Positions 45,387 to 54,954 of a stretch of DNA of 64,000 nucleotides are shown piece by piece. Position 1 is the stretch's first letter. The number at the start of each line of letters is the position of its first letter. Below the pieces are notes generated by a model. That model was not told where the DNA came from, made no database searches, and worked only from the letters and a program-made list of their open reading frames with translations. Origin of the DNA: Castellaniella sp049650445. GTDB taxonomy: Bacteria; Pseudomonadota; Gammaproteobacteria; Burkholderiales; Burkholderiaceae_B. A program made the translations under genes and the position numbers. Location of the stretch: NCBI RefSeq assembly GCF_049650445.1, contig NZ_JBASAD010000001.1, forward strand, positions 1-64,000. The letters run 5' to 3'.

Positions 45387-46418
45387 TTAGCGGCCCTCGG
45401 AGCGGGCGTTCTGGATGGCGAAGAACCCTTCCTTGTGGATGAGTTCGTCCTTTGCGCCCAGGGCCTTGACCGCCGCGACACAGGCGTCCACGAATTCGGG
45501 ACTGCCCGCGATGAAAATACTATGCGCGGACAGATCAGGGTACAAACCGGGCAGGATCGTGTCGATGCGGCCTGCCAGATAGCCTTCCTGCTGTTCGCGC
45601 GTGAGGGTTATTTTATAGTCGAAATTACGATGCTTGGTGCGCCACCACGCCATCATGCCCTGGCCATAGACGTCGGCCACGGTGCGCGCCGAGAAGATCA
45701 GGTCGACTTTCTTGCGGTAACCCCGCCGCAGCGCGGCCTCGGCCAGATCCATGATCGGCGCCAACCCCGTGCCCGCCGCCAGGCAAAGCACAGGGGTTTC
45801 CGCGGACGGATCGCCGATGAAGGTGCCGTAGGCGCCATTGATTTTGACGCTGTCGCCGATCCGCAACACATCATGGATCCAGGCGCTGGTGACACCGTCA
45901 TCGGCGCGCGCGACCTGCAAGATGATTTCGCCATCGGGCCGGGGCGCATTGGCGATCGAATACGCCCGCAGGGGAATGCCGGCACGATCGTCACCGATGG
46001 TGACGTACTGGCCCGGCCAGTAGCGGATCGGCTGGCCCACCGGGCGCAGGCGGATTTCCAGGGTGCGATTGGCCACCTCGCGGCGATCGATCAGGACGAA
46101 CAGCGCGTTTTCGCGGGGCGGGAACAGTTTGGGGCGCGCGTCGGCCGTGCCCCATTCGATGACCATCTCGTCGGAAATCGGCTTGGCCATGCACATCAGG
46201 CCGATGCCCTGGCGGCGCTCTTCGGCAGTGAGCGCCATGTCGAGCACCATGCCCTGGTCGTACTGGCCTTCCAGCACCTTGACCTTGCATTCGCCACAGG
46301 CGCCGGCCCGGCAGTTGTTGGGCAGCGCGTAGCCGGCCTTTTCCAGGGCCATCAGAACGGTGTCGCTGCCCTTGCATTCGACGGTCTTGCCGGAAGGTTG
46401 GATGATGATGCGTGACAT
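45387..46418 (-). CDS. oxygenase reductase: [2Fe-2S] ferredoxin, FAD and NAD(P)H domains
   Basis: A 343-residue electron-transfer protein. An N-terminal plant-type ferredoxin has C36-x4-C41-x2-C44 and C76. A flavin domain follows with RAYSIANAP (151-159), then a nucleotide domain with GTGLAPI (216-222). This order matches reductases of soluble diiron monooxygenases (MmoC, phenol hydroxylase P5) and some dioxygenases. PaaE has the ferredoxin at the C-terminus, so this is not PaaE. It lies 80 bases after the diiron protein, in the same direction, and is its obvious electron donor. Confidence 0.9.
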   Translation of the reverse strand: MSRIIIQPSGKTVECKGSDTVLMALEKAGYALPNNCRAGACGECKVKVLEGQYDQGMVLDMALTAEERRQGIGLMCMAKPISDEMVIEWGTADARPKLFPPRENALFVLIDRREVANRTLEIRLRPVGQPIRYWPGQYVTIGDDRAGIPLRAYSIANAPRPDGEIILQVARADDGVTSAWIHDVLRIGDSVKINGAYGTFIGDPSAETPVLCLAAGTGLAPIMDLAEAALRRGYRKKVDLIFSARTVADVYGQGMMAWWRTKHRNFDYKITLTREQQEGYLAGRIDTILPGLYPDLSAHSIFIAGSPEFVDACVAAVKALGAKDELIHKEGFFAIQNARSEGR

Positions 46419-46451
46419 GAGTATTTCCGTTTCTTTTGTCTATCAAGGCAA

Positions 46452-46483
46452 CGGCACCAGCCGCGCAAACGCGACCGGTGCCG
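46452..46483 (-). terminator. stem-loop between the oxygenase and reductase genes
   Basis: CGGCACC (46452-46458) pairs with GGTGCCG (46477-46483) over an 18-base loop in the 80-bp gap. There is no T-run. Such an element may make the oxygenase more abundant than its reductase. Confidence 0.45.
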
Positions 46484-46498
46484 GGTGCTGCCGTCCGG

Positions 46499-47524
46499 TC
46501 AGAACACCGGGATGATGTCGTCCATCTCGACGTCGGAGATTTCCTGGCCGGTGATCCCGACTTCGGGGATGGCCGGGAACGGGATGTTGTAGTGATCCAG
46601 AACCCCCTTCAGGTTGATGATGGCCTGGCGCCAGTTTTCACGCTTGGCGTCGACGGTGGGGATGCCGAAACCGGCGTCACGCGCAATGGCCTCGGCCTCG
46701 CGCTGCGTGGCGATGAAGTCTGCAGGCAAGTCCCAGAAGTCGGCGGGCGGTTCGTACAACACGGCCGACAGGAACAGGTAGCCGGCGCGGATCTGCTTGG
46801 TGACGACGGCCTTGTGCTCATCGCTGAGGCCCGGGTAGTCGCGTTCCATCACCGCCATACAGATCGCCATGTGGCGGCCTTCGTCGCGGCCGATGTTCTT
46901 GAAGGCTTCCTTGAAAACCGGCTCACGCGAATTTTCGTACATCTGCTTGAAGATGGTGGCTGCAGCGATTTCCCCCATCAGGAAGGAGCTGAACAGCACC
47001 GCCAGATCATACTTGGGCACGGCGGTCTTGTAGCCGGTCCAGTAGCGCGCGCCGTTGAAATACAGCCACTTGGCGTTTTTCTGCAGACGGCGGCCGATGT
47101 CGGTCTTGGGTTCGTAGGTGATGGGATCAGGATGGCCGAGCAGCTTGGTGATCGCCAGGCCGCACATGATCTCGTGGTTCTGTTCATCGCTGGTGACGGA
47201 GAAGAAGCACTTGCGGACCGGGTCTTCTTCGTGGACCTCGTAGGTCTTGATCAGGGCCTCGGCGAACACCGGGGGCGCGGAGGCATCGAACACCGACAGC
47301 AGCGTCCACCAGTAGGCGATGCATTCGCGTTCTTCCCAGGAATAACTCTCGACGTCGAACGTGTCCCAGGGCAGTTCTTCGGGCTTCCAGTACTCGCGCA
47401 GCGAAGCTTCCCAGACTTCCTGCAGTTTTTCTGTCTTGCGGTGCCAGGACAGGGGATAGATGTTGGGTTGTTCAATTTCCGGCGGAAATTCCATCTTGTC
47501 GGCAAAGCGTTCCTTGCTGGACAT
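46499..47524 (-). CDS. diiron carboxylate oxygenase component (ferritin-like), family uncertain
   Basis: A 341-residue soluble protein whose helices carry a complete set of carboxylate-bridged diiron ligands: E89 (PVFAEAL), E114-x2-H117 (SDEQNHE), E185 (FLMGEIAAAT) and E215-x2-H218 (GRDEGRH). This Glu/ExxH/Glu/ExxH pattern is shared by ribonucleotide reductase R2, AurF, PaaA, BoxB and bacterial multicomponent monooxygenases. It is not PaaA, whose sequence and partners differ, and is shorter than BoxB (about 470). With the reductase downstream it forms a two-gene oxygenase divergent from paaNGHIKJ, so an aryl- or arylacetyl-CoA thioester is a likely substrate. It has its own AT-rich upstream region. 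Confidence 0.82.
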   Translation of the reverse strand: MSSKERFADKMEFPPEIEQPNIYPLSWHRKTEKLQEVWEASLREYWKPEELPWDTFDVESYSWEERECIAYWWTLLSVFDASAPPVFAEALIKTYEVHEEDPVRKCFFSVTSDEQNHEIMCGLAITKLLGHPDPITYEPKTDIGRRLQKNAKWLYFNGARYWTGYKTAVPKYDLAVLFSSFLMGEIAAATIFKQMYENSREPVFKEAFKNIGRDEGRHMAICMAVMERDYPGLSDEHKAVVTKQIRAGYLFLSAVLYEPPADFWDLPADFIATQREAEAIARDAGFGIPTVDAKRENWRQAIINLKGVLDHYNIPFPAIPEVGITGQEISDVEMDDIIPVF

Positions 47525-47888
47525 GTAAAGACTCCTTTGGGGTGATGTACGGGGGGCGGACGGATTTTGTGTCCTTTGGACCCGATTCAGTCGGGCACCA
47601 CGCCATCATGTTACTTTAACAGCCATAATGTCAAATTATTTGTATCGCTTAAAGCCTAGGGTTTTCCTGGATGATCACTTGAATGCAGCCGATCCCATGT
47701 AATCCACCCTATGAAACCATTGATTTTCCTTGTTATTCGATTTAACTATGAATCCATCACGAAATCAGATAAATCACCTCTACTTGGAAAATCACCTTCC
47801 TGAAGTGATACATTAATCGACATCAAATTCAAAGTTTCGTATTTTTTTAAAAGAAACGCCGCCACCAGGCCGGCGCCGGAGACGCACC
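47525..47888. promoter_or_regulatory. divergent regulatory region between the diiron oxygenase and paaN
   Basis: A 364-bp, strongly AT-rich gap without genes. It must hold the promoters of both operons. It contains the motif TGTATCGCTTAAAGCCT (47641-47657), shared with the livH upstream region, and a direct repeat AAATCACCT at 47771-47779 and 47789-47797, on the paaN side. GTGATACATTAAT at 47814-47826 also resembles sequence near livH. Confidence 0.6.
47641..47657. promoter_or_regulatory. shared motif upstream of paaN and the oxygenase
   Basis: TGTATCGCTTAAAGCCT, nearly the same as TGTATCATTAAAGCCT at 44180-44195 upstream of livH. Both regions drive arylacetate catabolic operons. It is a candidate operator; the binding protein is unknown. 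Confidence 0.4.
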
Positions 47889-49556
47889 ATGTCACACCCT
47901 CTGCTGGACCAGCACCGTCCCTTGCTCGAACGCGCGCTCGACACGATTGCCACGCGCGGCTACTGGTCGGCCTATGCCGAGTCCCCCAGTCCCAAGGCCT
48001 ATGGCGAAGGCGCGCCCGAAGCCGGTCGCGCCGCTTTCGAAGCCCATCTGGGCAAACCCTTCGAAATCGACCAGCCGGGCCAATGTGGCTGGCATGACGG
48101 CGAGACCTCGCCTTACGGCGCCCCCTTGGGCATCCGTTATCCCCAGTCCGATCCCCAGGCCCTGGTGCAGGCGGCCCTGGCGGCCATGCCGGCCTGGCAG
48201 GCGCTGGGCGCCGAAGGCCGGGTCGGTATCTGCCTGGAAGTCCTGCAACGGCTGAACCGCCAAAGCTTCGAAATCGCCCACGCGGTCATGATGACCAGCG
48301 GTCAGGGCTGGATGATGGCCTTCCAGGCAGGCGGCCCCCATGCCCAGGACCGGGGACTGGAAGCCGTGGCCTATGCCTGGCGCGAAATGTCGGCCATCCC
48401 CGCCGAGGCCGTCTGGGAAAAACCGCAGGGCAAACATCCGTCCCTGGTGATGCGCAAGCACTACGAAATCGTCGGCCGGGGCGTCGGCGTGGTCATCGGC
48501 TGTGCCACCTTCCCCACCTGGAACACCTATCCGGGTCTGTTCGCAGCCCTGGCGACCGGCAACCCCGTGATCCTGAAGCCGCACGGCCACGTCGTCCTGC
48601 CCGCCGCCATCACGGTTCGCACGATCCGCGCCGTGCTGACTGAAAACGGCCTGGACCCGAATCTGGTCACGCTGTGCCTGCCGCCCGATCACGAGACGGC
48701 ACACGCGCTGTACACCCATCCCGACGTCCATTCGATCGACTATACCGGCGGCAACGTCTTCGGCCAGTGGCTGCTGGACCACTGCCGTCAGGCCCAGGTC
48801 TACGCAGAACTCGCCGGGGTCAACAGCATCGTGATCGACTCTACGGACGATTACGCAGGCATGCTGCGCAACCTGGCCTTTACTCTGTCGCTCTATTCCG
48901 GCCAGATGTGCACCACCTCACAGGCCATCGTCATCCCGGCGCAAGGCATCGATACCAACGACGGTCACAAGACCTTCGATCAGGTCGGCCAGGATCTGGC
49001 CCAGGCGATCGAGCGCTTCCTGGAAAAAACGGAAGTCGCCCAGGCCGTCCTGGGGGCGATCCAGTCCGACGCCACGCTGGCTCGCATCGACCAGGCAGCC
49101 GGCGGCGGCATGGGTCGGGTCGTGCTGGCACCCAAGGCGCTGCACTACGAGGAATTCCCGCAGGCGCGCACCCGCACGCCGGTCCTGCTGGCTTGCGACG
49201 CGCAAGACACCGAACACTACGCCCAGGAACAATTCGGCCCCATCAGCTTCCTGGTACGCGCCGACGACACGGACGCCGCGCTGGCGCTGGCCGAAGACCT
49301 GACGCGCAAGCACGGCGCGCTGACCCTCGCGGTCTACAGCACCCGCGACACCGTGCTGGACGCGGCCGTTCAGATGTCCTGGCGCGCCAAGGTCGCCCTG
49401 TCCCTCAACCTGACGGGCGGCGTCTTCGTGAACCAGTCTGCGGCTTTCTCCGACTTCCACGGGACGGGCGGCAACCCGGCAGCCAATGCCTCGTACGCGG
49501 ATTCGGCCTTCGTGGCCAACCGCTTCCGGGTCGTTCAGCGCCGCGCCCACGCCTGA
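47889..49556 (+). CDS. paaN: ring-opening aldehyde dehydrogenase PaaN
   Basis: A 555-residue ALDH-superfamily protein with the catalytic Cys in YSGQMCTTSQAIVIP and PEA-like substrate regions VIGCATFPTWNTYPGLFAALATGNPVILKPHGH. It matches the shorter PaaN type, which has only the dehydrogenase part. E. coli PaaZ (about 680 residues) adds a C-terminal MaoC-type hydratase that opens the oxepin ring; that domain is absent here. It should oxidise the ring-opened semialdehyde-CoA. It starts the rightward paa operon. Confidence 0.88.
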   Translation: MSHPLLDQHRPLLERALDTIATRGYWSAYAESPSPKAYGEGAPEAGRAAFEAHLGKPFEIDQPGQCGWHDGETSPYGAPLGIRYPQSDPQALVQAALAAMPAWQALGAEGRVGICLEVLQRLNRQSFEIAHAVMMTSGQGWMMAFQAGGPHAQDRGLEAVAYAWREMSAIPAEAVWEKPQGKHPSLVMRKHYEIVGRGVGVVIGCATFPTWNTYPGLFAALATGNPVILKPHGHVVLPAAITVRTIRAVLTENGLDPNLVTLCLPPDHETAHALYTHPDVHSIDYTGGNVFGQWLLDHCRQAQVYAELAGVNSIVIDSTDDYAGMLRNLAFTLSLYSGQMCTTSQAIVIPAQGIDTNDGHKTFDQVGQDLAQAIERFLEKTEVAQAVLGAIQSDATLARIDQAAGGGMGRVVLAPKALHYEEFPQARTRTPVLLACDAQDTEHYAQEQFGPISFLVRADDTDAALALAEDLTRKHGALTLAVYSTRDTVLDAAVQMSWRAKVALSLNLTGGVFVNQSAAFSDFHGTGGNPAANASYADSAFVANRFRVVQRRAHA

Positions 49557-49586
49557 CATCCGTCCCTCGCCCCTCGGAGACTCGGC

Positions 49587-50381
49587 ATGACCTACCAGAA
49601 CATCGATTTTTCCATCGACCAGGGCATCGCCCGCCTGACCCTGGCGCGCCCTGACAAACTCAACAGCTTCACCGAGGCCATGCACCTCGAAGTGCGCGAC
49701 GCGCTGGACCAGGTCCAGCGTGACGCCACGGCCCGCGTGCTGGTCCTGACCGGCGCCGGACGCGGATTCTGCGCGGGCCAGGACCTGGGCGACCGCGCCA
49801 TGCAGATCAACGCGGGGCAGACGCCCGACCTGGGCGCCACAGTCGAAGGCTTCTACAAGCCGCTGATCCTGACACTGCAAAATCTGCGGGTGCCGACTCT
49901 GGCGGCCGTCCGGGGGATCGCCGCCGGCGCCGGGGCATCCATCGCCCTGGCCTGCGACCTGGTCGTCGCCGCTGAATCCGCCTACTTCCTGCAGGCGTTC
50001 AGCAAAGTCGGCCTGATCCCCGATACCGGCGGCACCTGGCTGCTGCCCCAGCGCATCGGCATGGCACGCGCCATGGGTCTGGCCCTGCTGGCCGAACGAC
50101 TGCCCGCGCGCCAGGCCGCCGACTGGGGCCTGATCTGGTCCTGCGTCGCCGACGACGCCTTCGACACCGAAATCGAACGGCTGGCCACGCAACTGGCCCA
50201 GGCGCCGACCCGGGCGCTGGTGCGTACCCGCCAGGCCATGCAGGCCGCCGCCTCGCACACGCTGGAACAACAGCTCTCGATGGAAGCCGGCATCATGCGC
50301 GAACTGGGCTGGCGTCACGACTATGCGGAAGGCGTCGCCGCCTTCCTGGAAAAACGCCCCGCCCGCTTCACGGGGGAATGA
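49587..50381 (+). CDS. paaG: enoyl-CoA hydratase/isomerase PaaG
   Basis: A 264-residue crotonase-fold protein with oxyanion-hole segments GRGFCAGQDLGDRAM and VRGIAAGAGASIALACDLVVAA and the active-site Asp region SKVGLIPDTGGTWLLPQRIG. In the phenylacetate pathway PaaG isomerises 1,2-epoxyphenylacetyl-CoA to oxepin-CoA and later shifts a double bond. The short distance to paaH suggests coupled translation. The presence of PaaG supports an epoxide-type chemistry for the oxygenase product. Confidence 0.9.
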   Translation: MTYQNIDFSIDQGIARLTLARPDKLNSFTEAMHLEVRDALDQVQRDATARVLVLTGAGRGFCAGQDLGDRAMQINAGQTPDLGATVEGFYKPLILTLQNLRVPTLAAVRGIAAGAGASIALACDLVVAAESAYFLQAFSKVGLIPDTGGTWLLPQRIGMARAMGLALLAERLPARQAADWGLIWSCVADDAFDTEIERLATQLAQAPTRALVRTRQAMQAAASHTLEQQLSMEAGIMRELGWRHDYAEGVAAFLEKRPARFTGE

Positions 50382-50385
50382 GCGC

Positions 50386-51912
50386 ATGACCGCCCTGGCC
50401 CCCCGCACCACCGTCGCCGTGATCGGCGCCGGCACCATGGGCGCCGGCATCGCCCAGGTCGCCGCCCTGGCCGGCCATCCCGTTTTCCTGTACGACACCC
50501 GGCCGGAAGCCGCGGCCCAGGCCATCACCGGCATCCAGCAGGGTCTGCACGCGCTGGTGTCCAAGGGCCGGCTGGACGCCAGCCTCGCTGAAACCGCCCT
50601 CGACGGTCTGCGCGCCGCCGACGCCCTGGCGGACCTGGGCGGCTGCGGCCTGATCATCGAAGCCATCGTCGAGCGGCTCGACGCCAAGGCGGCCCTGTTC
50701 GACGCGCTCGAGGCCATCGTGGCCCCCGACTGCCTGCTGGCCACCAATACGTCGTCCATCCCGGTCACCGCCATCGGCGCAGGCCTGCGCCATCCCGGAC
50801 GCCTGGGCGGCCTGCACTTCTTCAACCCCGCGCCGCGCATGCCTCTGGTCGAGATCGTGTCCGGCCTGGACACCACCCCGACCACGGCCACCACGCTGGC
50901 CGACACTGCAACGGCCTGGGGCAAGACTGCGGTCCACGCCCGTTCCACACCCGGCTTCATCGTCAACCGCGTGGCCCGCCCCTTCTACGCCGAAGGCCTG
51001 CGCCTGCTGCAAGAACAAGTCCTGGACCCGGCCACGCTGGACCACGTCATGCGGAGCTGCGGCGGCTTTCGCATGGGCCCCTGCGAACTGACCGACCTGA
51101 TCGGTCAGGACATCAACGCCGCCGTCTCCCGCAGCGTCTGGACGGCCTTCCATCACGCCCCGCGCTTCGAACCGTCCCTGCTGCAACAAGAGCTGGTCGA
51201 CGGCGGTCGCCTGGGACGCAAGTCGGGGCGCGGCTTTCATGACTACCGCGAAGGCGCACCCGCGCCCACGCCCCACCTGGCCGCCCCTCAGACCTGTCCG
51301 ACCTCGATCACGATCCACGGCGACAGCCCTCTGGCGCTGGCATTGCGCGCGCGCCTGCAGACGCGCGGCATCGCGTTCCACACCACATCCGCAGCCCAGG
51401 ACCAGCGCATCGCCGAGGCCGGCGAGGCCGTCCTGTACCTGACCGACGGCCGCAGCGCCACCCGGCGGGCTCACGATCTGGACCGACCCGCCACGCTGCT
51501 GCTGGACCTGGTGCTGGACCCGATGCTGGCCACCTGCCTGCCGCTGGCCGCCGCGCGGCAGTGCCCCGACACAGCGCGCCAGGACGCCATCGGCCTGCTT
51601 CAGGCGGCTGGTTTCGGGGTCGCTCCGACCCAGGACGCGCCCGGCATGGTGGTGATGCGCACCGTCGCCATGCTGATCAACGAAGCCGCCGACACGGTCC
51701 ACCAGGGCGTGTGCAGCGCCGCCGATCTTGACCTGGCCATGCGGCTGGGCGTGAACTATCCGCTGGGCCCGCTGGACTGGTGCGATCGCATCGGCGCCGG
51801 CATGATCGGCACGGTCCTGACCCATCTACGCAGCAGCGACGGCGAACGCTACCGTCCTTGCGGCGCCTTGCAATCCGCCATCCACTCGGGAAAATCACTC
51901 CATGACGCATGA
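50386..51912 (+). CDS. paaH: 3-hydroxyacyl-CoA dehydrogenase PaaH
   Basis: A 508-residue NAD-dependent dehydrogenase with the N-terminal Rossmann motif VIGAGTMGAGIAQVAALAGH and HFFNPAPRMPLVEIV, then two C-terminal domains (RPFYAEGLRLLQEQVLDPATL and, later, LRLGVNYPLGPLDW). The duplicated C-terminal domain is typical of PaaH (PaaC in Pseudomonas). It oxidises 3-hydroxyadipyl-CoA to 3-oxoadipyl-CoA. It follows paaG after 4 bases and overlaps paaI by 11 bases. Confidence 0.92.
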   Translation: MTALAPRTTVAVIGAGTMGAGIAQVAALAGHPVFLYDTRPEAAAQAITGIQQGLHALVSKGRLDASLAETALDGLRAADALADLGGCGLIIEAIVERLDAKAALFDALEAIVAPDCLLATNTSSIPVTAIGAGLRHPGRLGGLHFFNPAPRMPLVEIVSGLDTTPTTATTLADTATAWGKTAVHARSTPGFIVNRVARPFYAEGLRLLQEQVLDPATLDHVMRSCGGFRMGPCELTDLIGQDINAAVSRSVWTAFHHAPRFEPSLLQQELVDGGRLGRKSGRGFHDYREGAPAPTPHLAAPQTCPTSITIHGDSPLALALRARLQTRGIAFHTTSAAQDQRIAEAGEAVLYLTDGRSATRRAHDLDRPATLLLDLVLDPMLATCLPLAAARQCPDTARQDAIGLLQAAGFGVAPTQDAPGMVVMRTVAMLINEAADTVHQGVCSAADLDLAMRLGVNYPLGPLDWCDRIGAGMIGTVLTHLRSSDGERYRPCGALQSAIHSGKSLHDA

Positions 51913-52357
51913 AGCACTCGCCCCCCAGACTCTGGCCGAAACCGTGGCCGCCGCCATGTGGTCTCGCGACCATGCCGCGCAGTCGCTGGACATGCGTCTG
52001 GACTCCATCGCACCCGGCAGCGCACGGCTGTCGATGACCGTGCGCGGCGACATGCTCAACGGCCACGGAATCTGCCACGGCGGCATGATCTTCACGCTGG
52101 CCGACACCGCCTTCGCCTACGCCTGCAACAGCGACAATCACAACACGGTGGCCTCGGCCTGCCACATCGACTTCCTGGCACCCGCCCGCGAAGGCGACCG
52201 TCTGCAGGCGCGCGCAGAGGCGCGTACCCAGGGCGGACGTACCGGGGTGTACGACATCACGGTGCACAATCTGACGGCGGGCCGCGACGTCGCGCTGTTC
52301 CGGGGAAAGTCCCACCGCATTCAGGGCATGGTGACCGACACCCTGCCCCCGGGCTGA
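51902..52357 (+). CDS. paaI: phenylacetyl-CoA thioesterase PaaI
   Basis: A 151-residue hot-dog-fold thioesterase with the family's HGGMIFTLADTAFAYACNS, including the catalytic Asp, and AEARTQGGRTGVYDITVHN. PaaI releases free acid from phenylacetyl-CoA and dead-end ring thioesters, protecting the CoA pool. It overlaps the end of paaH by 11 bases. Confidence 0.93.
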   Translation: MTHEALAPQTLAETVAAAMWSRDHAAQSLDMRLDSIAPGSARLSMTVRGDMLNGHGICHGGMIFTLADTAFAYACNSDNHNTVASACHIDFLAPAREGDRLQARAEARTQGGRTGVYDITVHNLTAGRDVALFRGKSHRIQGMVTDTLPPG

Positions 52358-52397
52358 AACCGCCCGCGCATCGATTACAAGACCAGGAGACAACATC

Positions 52398-53720
<1,323 letters not shown>

Positions 53721-53730
53721 GGAAACACCT

Positions 53731-54954
53731 ATGGACGCTTTTCTCTGCGACGCCGTGCGCACTCCCATCGGCCGCTACGGCGGTGCCCTGGCCGGTGTGC
53801 GCGCCGACGACCTGGCTGCGCTGCCCTTGCGGGCCCTGATGGAACGGCACCCCGGCCTCGACTGGTCGGCCCTCGACGACGTCCTCCTGGGTTGCGCCAA
53901 CCAGGCGGGCGAGGACAACCGCAACGTGGCCCGCATGGCCGCGCTGCTGGCCGGCCTGCCCCTGTCCGCGCCCGGCGCCACGATCAATCGCCTGTGCGGC
54001 TCGGGCATGGACGCCATCGGCACGGCCGCTCGCGCCATCCGTGCCGGCGAAGCCCACCTGATGATCGCCGGCGGCGTCGAATCCATGTCGCGCGCCCCCT
54101 TTGTCGTGCCCAAGGCCGAACAGGCCTGGTCGCGCCAGGCGGCGATGTATGACACCACCATCGGCTGGCGCTTCATCAACCCGCGCATGGCACAGGCGCA
54201 CGGCACGCATTCCATGCCGGAAACGGCGGACAACGTCGCCCAGGAATTCGGTATCTCGCGCGCCGACCAGGACGCCTTCGCCCTGCGCAGTCAGCAACGC
54301 TGGGCGCGCGCGCAGGCGGCCGGCCGATTTGCCGACGAAATCGTGCCGGTGCGCATCCCGCGCCGCAAGGCCGACGATCTGGTCATCGACACGGACGAGC
54401 ATCCCCGGCCGGACACGACCGCCGAGGCTCTGACGCGGCTGCGCGGCATCAACGGCCCGGACCTCACCGTCACGGCAGGCAACGCCTCAGGCGTCAACGA
54501 CGGCGCCTGCGCCGTCCTGCTGGCCTCCGGCCAAGCCGCTCGCCAGCACAGCCTGACGCCCCGCGCCCGCATCCTGGGCATGGCGACGGCGGGCGTGGCG
54601 CCGCGCATCATGGGCATCGGCCCGGTCCCGGCCATGCGCAAAGTCCTGGCCCAGACCGGCCTGACACTGGAACAAATGGACGTCATCGAGCTCAACGAAG
54701 CCTTCGCCGCTCAGTCGCTGGCGGTGCTGCGTGAACTGGGGCTGGCCGATGACGCTCCGCACGTGAATCCGAATGGCGGCGCGATCGCCATCGGCCATCC
54801 GCTGGGCATGAGTGGTGCCCGGCTGATTACCACCGCTGTCGCCGAACTGAACCGGACCGGCGGCCGTTACGCCCTGTGCGCCATGTGTATCGGCGTGGGC
54901 CAGGGTATCGCCCTGATCCTAGAAAATATCCACAACCAAGGAGACACACCATGA
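53731..54954 (+). CDS. paaJ: 3-oxoadipyl-CoA thiolase (PaaJ/PcaF type)
   Basis: A 407-residue thiolase with the nucleophilic Cys in INRLCGSGMDAIGTAARAI and the second Cys in LCAMCIGVGQGIALI; the His of the third motif is in NGGAIAIGHPLGMSGARL. It cleaves 3-oxoadipyl-CoA to acetyl-CoA and succinyl-CoA and so completes the paa pathway. Its stop overlaps the start of the following binding-protein gene (ATGA). Confidence 0.92.
   Translation: MDAFLCDAVRTPIGRYGGALAGVRADDLAALPLRALMERHPGLDWSALDDVLLGCANQAGEDNRNVARMAALLAGLPLSAPGATINRLCGSGMDAIGTAARAIRAGEAHLMIAGGVESMSRAPFVVPKAEQAWSRQAAMYDTTIGWRFINPRMAQAHGTHSMPETADNVAQEFGISRADQDAFALRSQQRWARAQAAGRFADEIVPVRIPRRKADDLVIDTDEHPRPDTTAEALTRLRGINGPDLTVTAGNASGVNDGACAVLLASGQAARQHSLTPRARILGMATAGVAPRIMGIGPVPAMRKVLAQTGLTLEQMDVIELNEAFAAQSLAVLRELGLADDAPHVNPNGGAIAIGHPLGMSGARLITTAVAELNRTGGRYALCAMCIGVGQGIALILENIHNQGDTP

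Noticed and set aside
46499..47524. Reading the diiron protein as PaaA or BoxB
   Set aside because: The sequence outside the ligand motifs does not resemble PaaA, the length is far below BoxB, and the partner reductase has the domain order opposite to PaaE.
48918..50966. 682-codon open frame antisense to paaN, paaG and paaH
   Set aside because: Covers three confidently assigned genes and has no recognisable domain.
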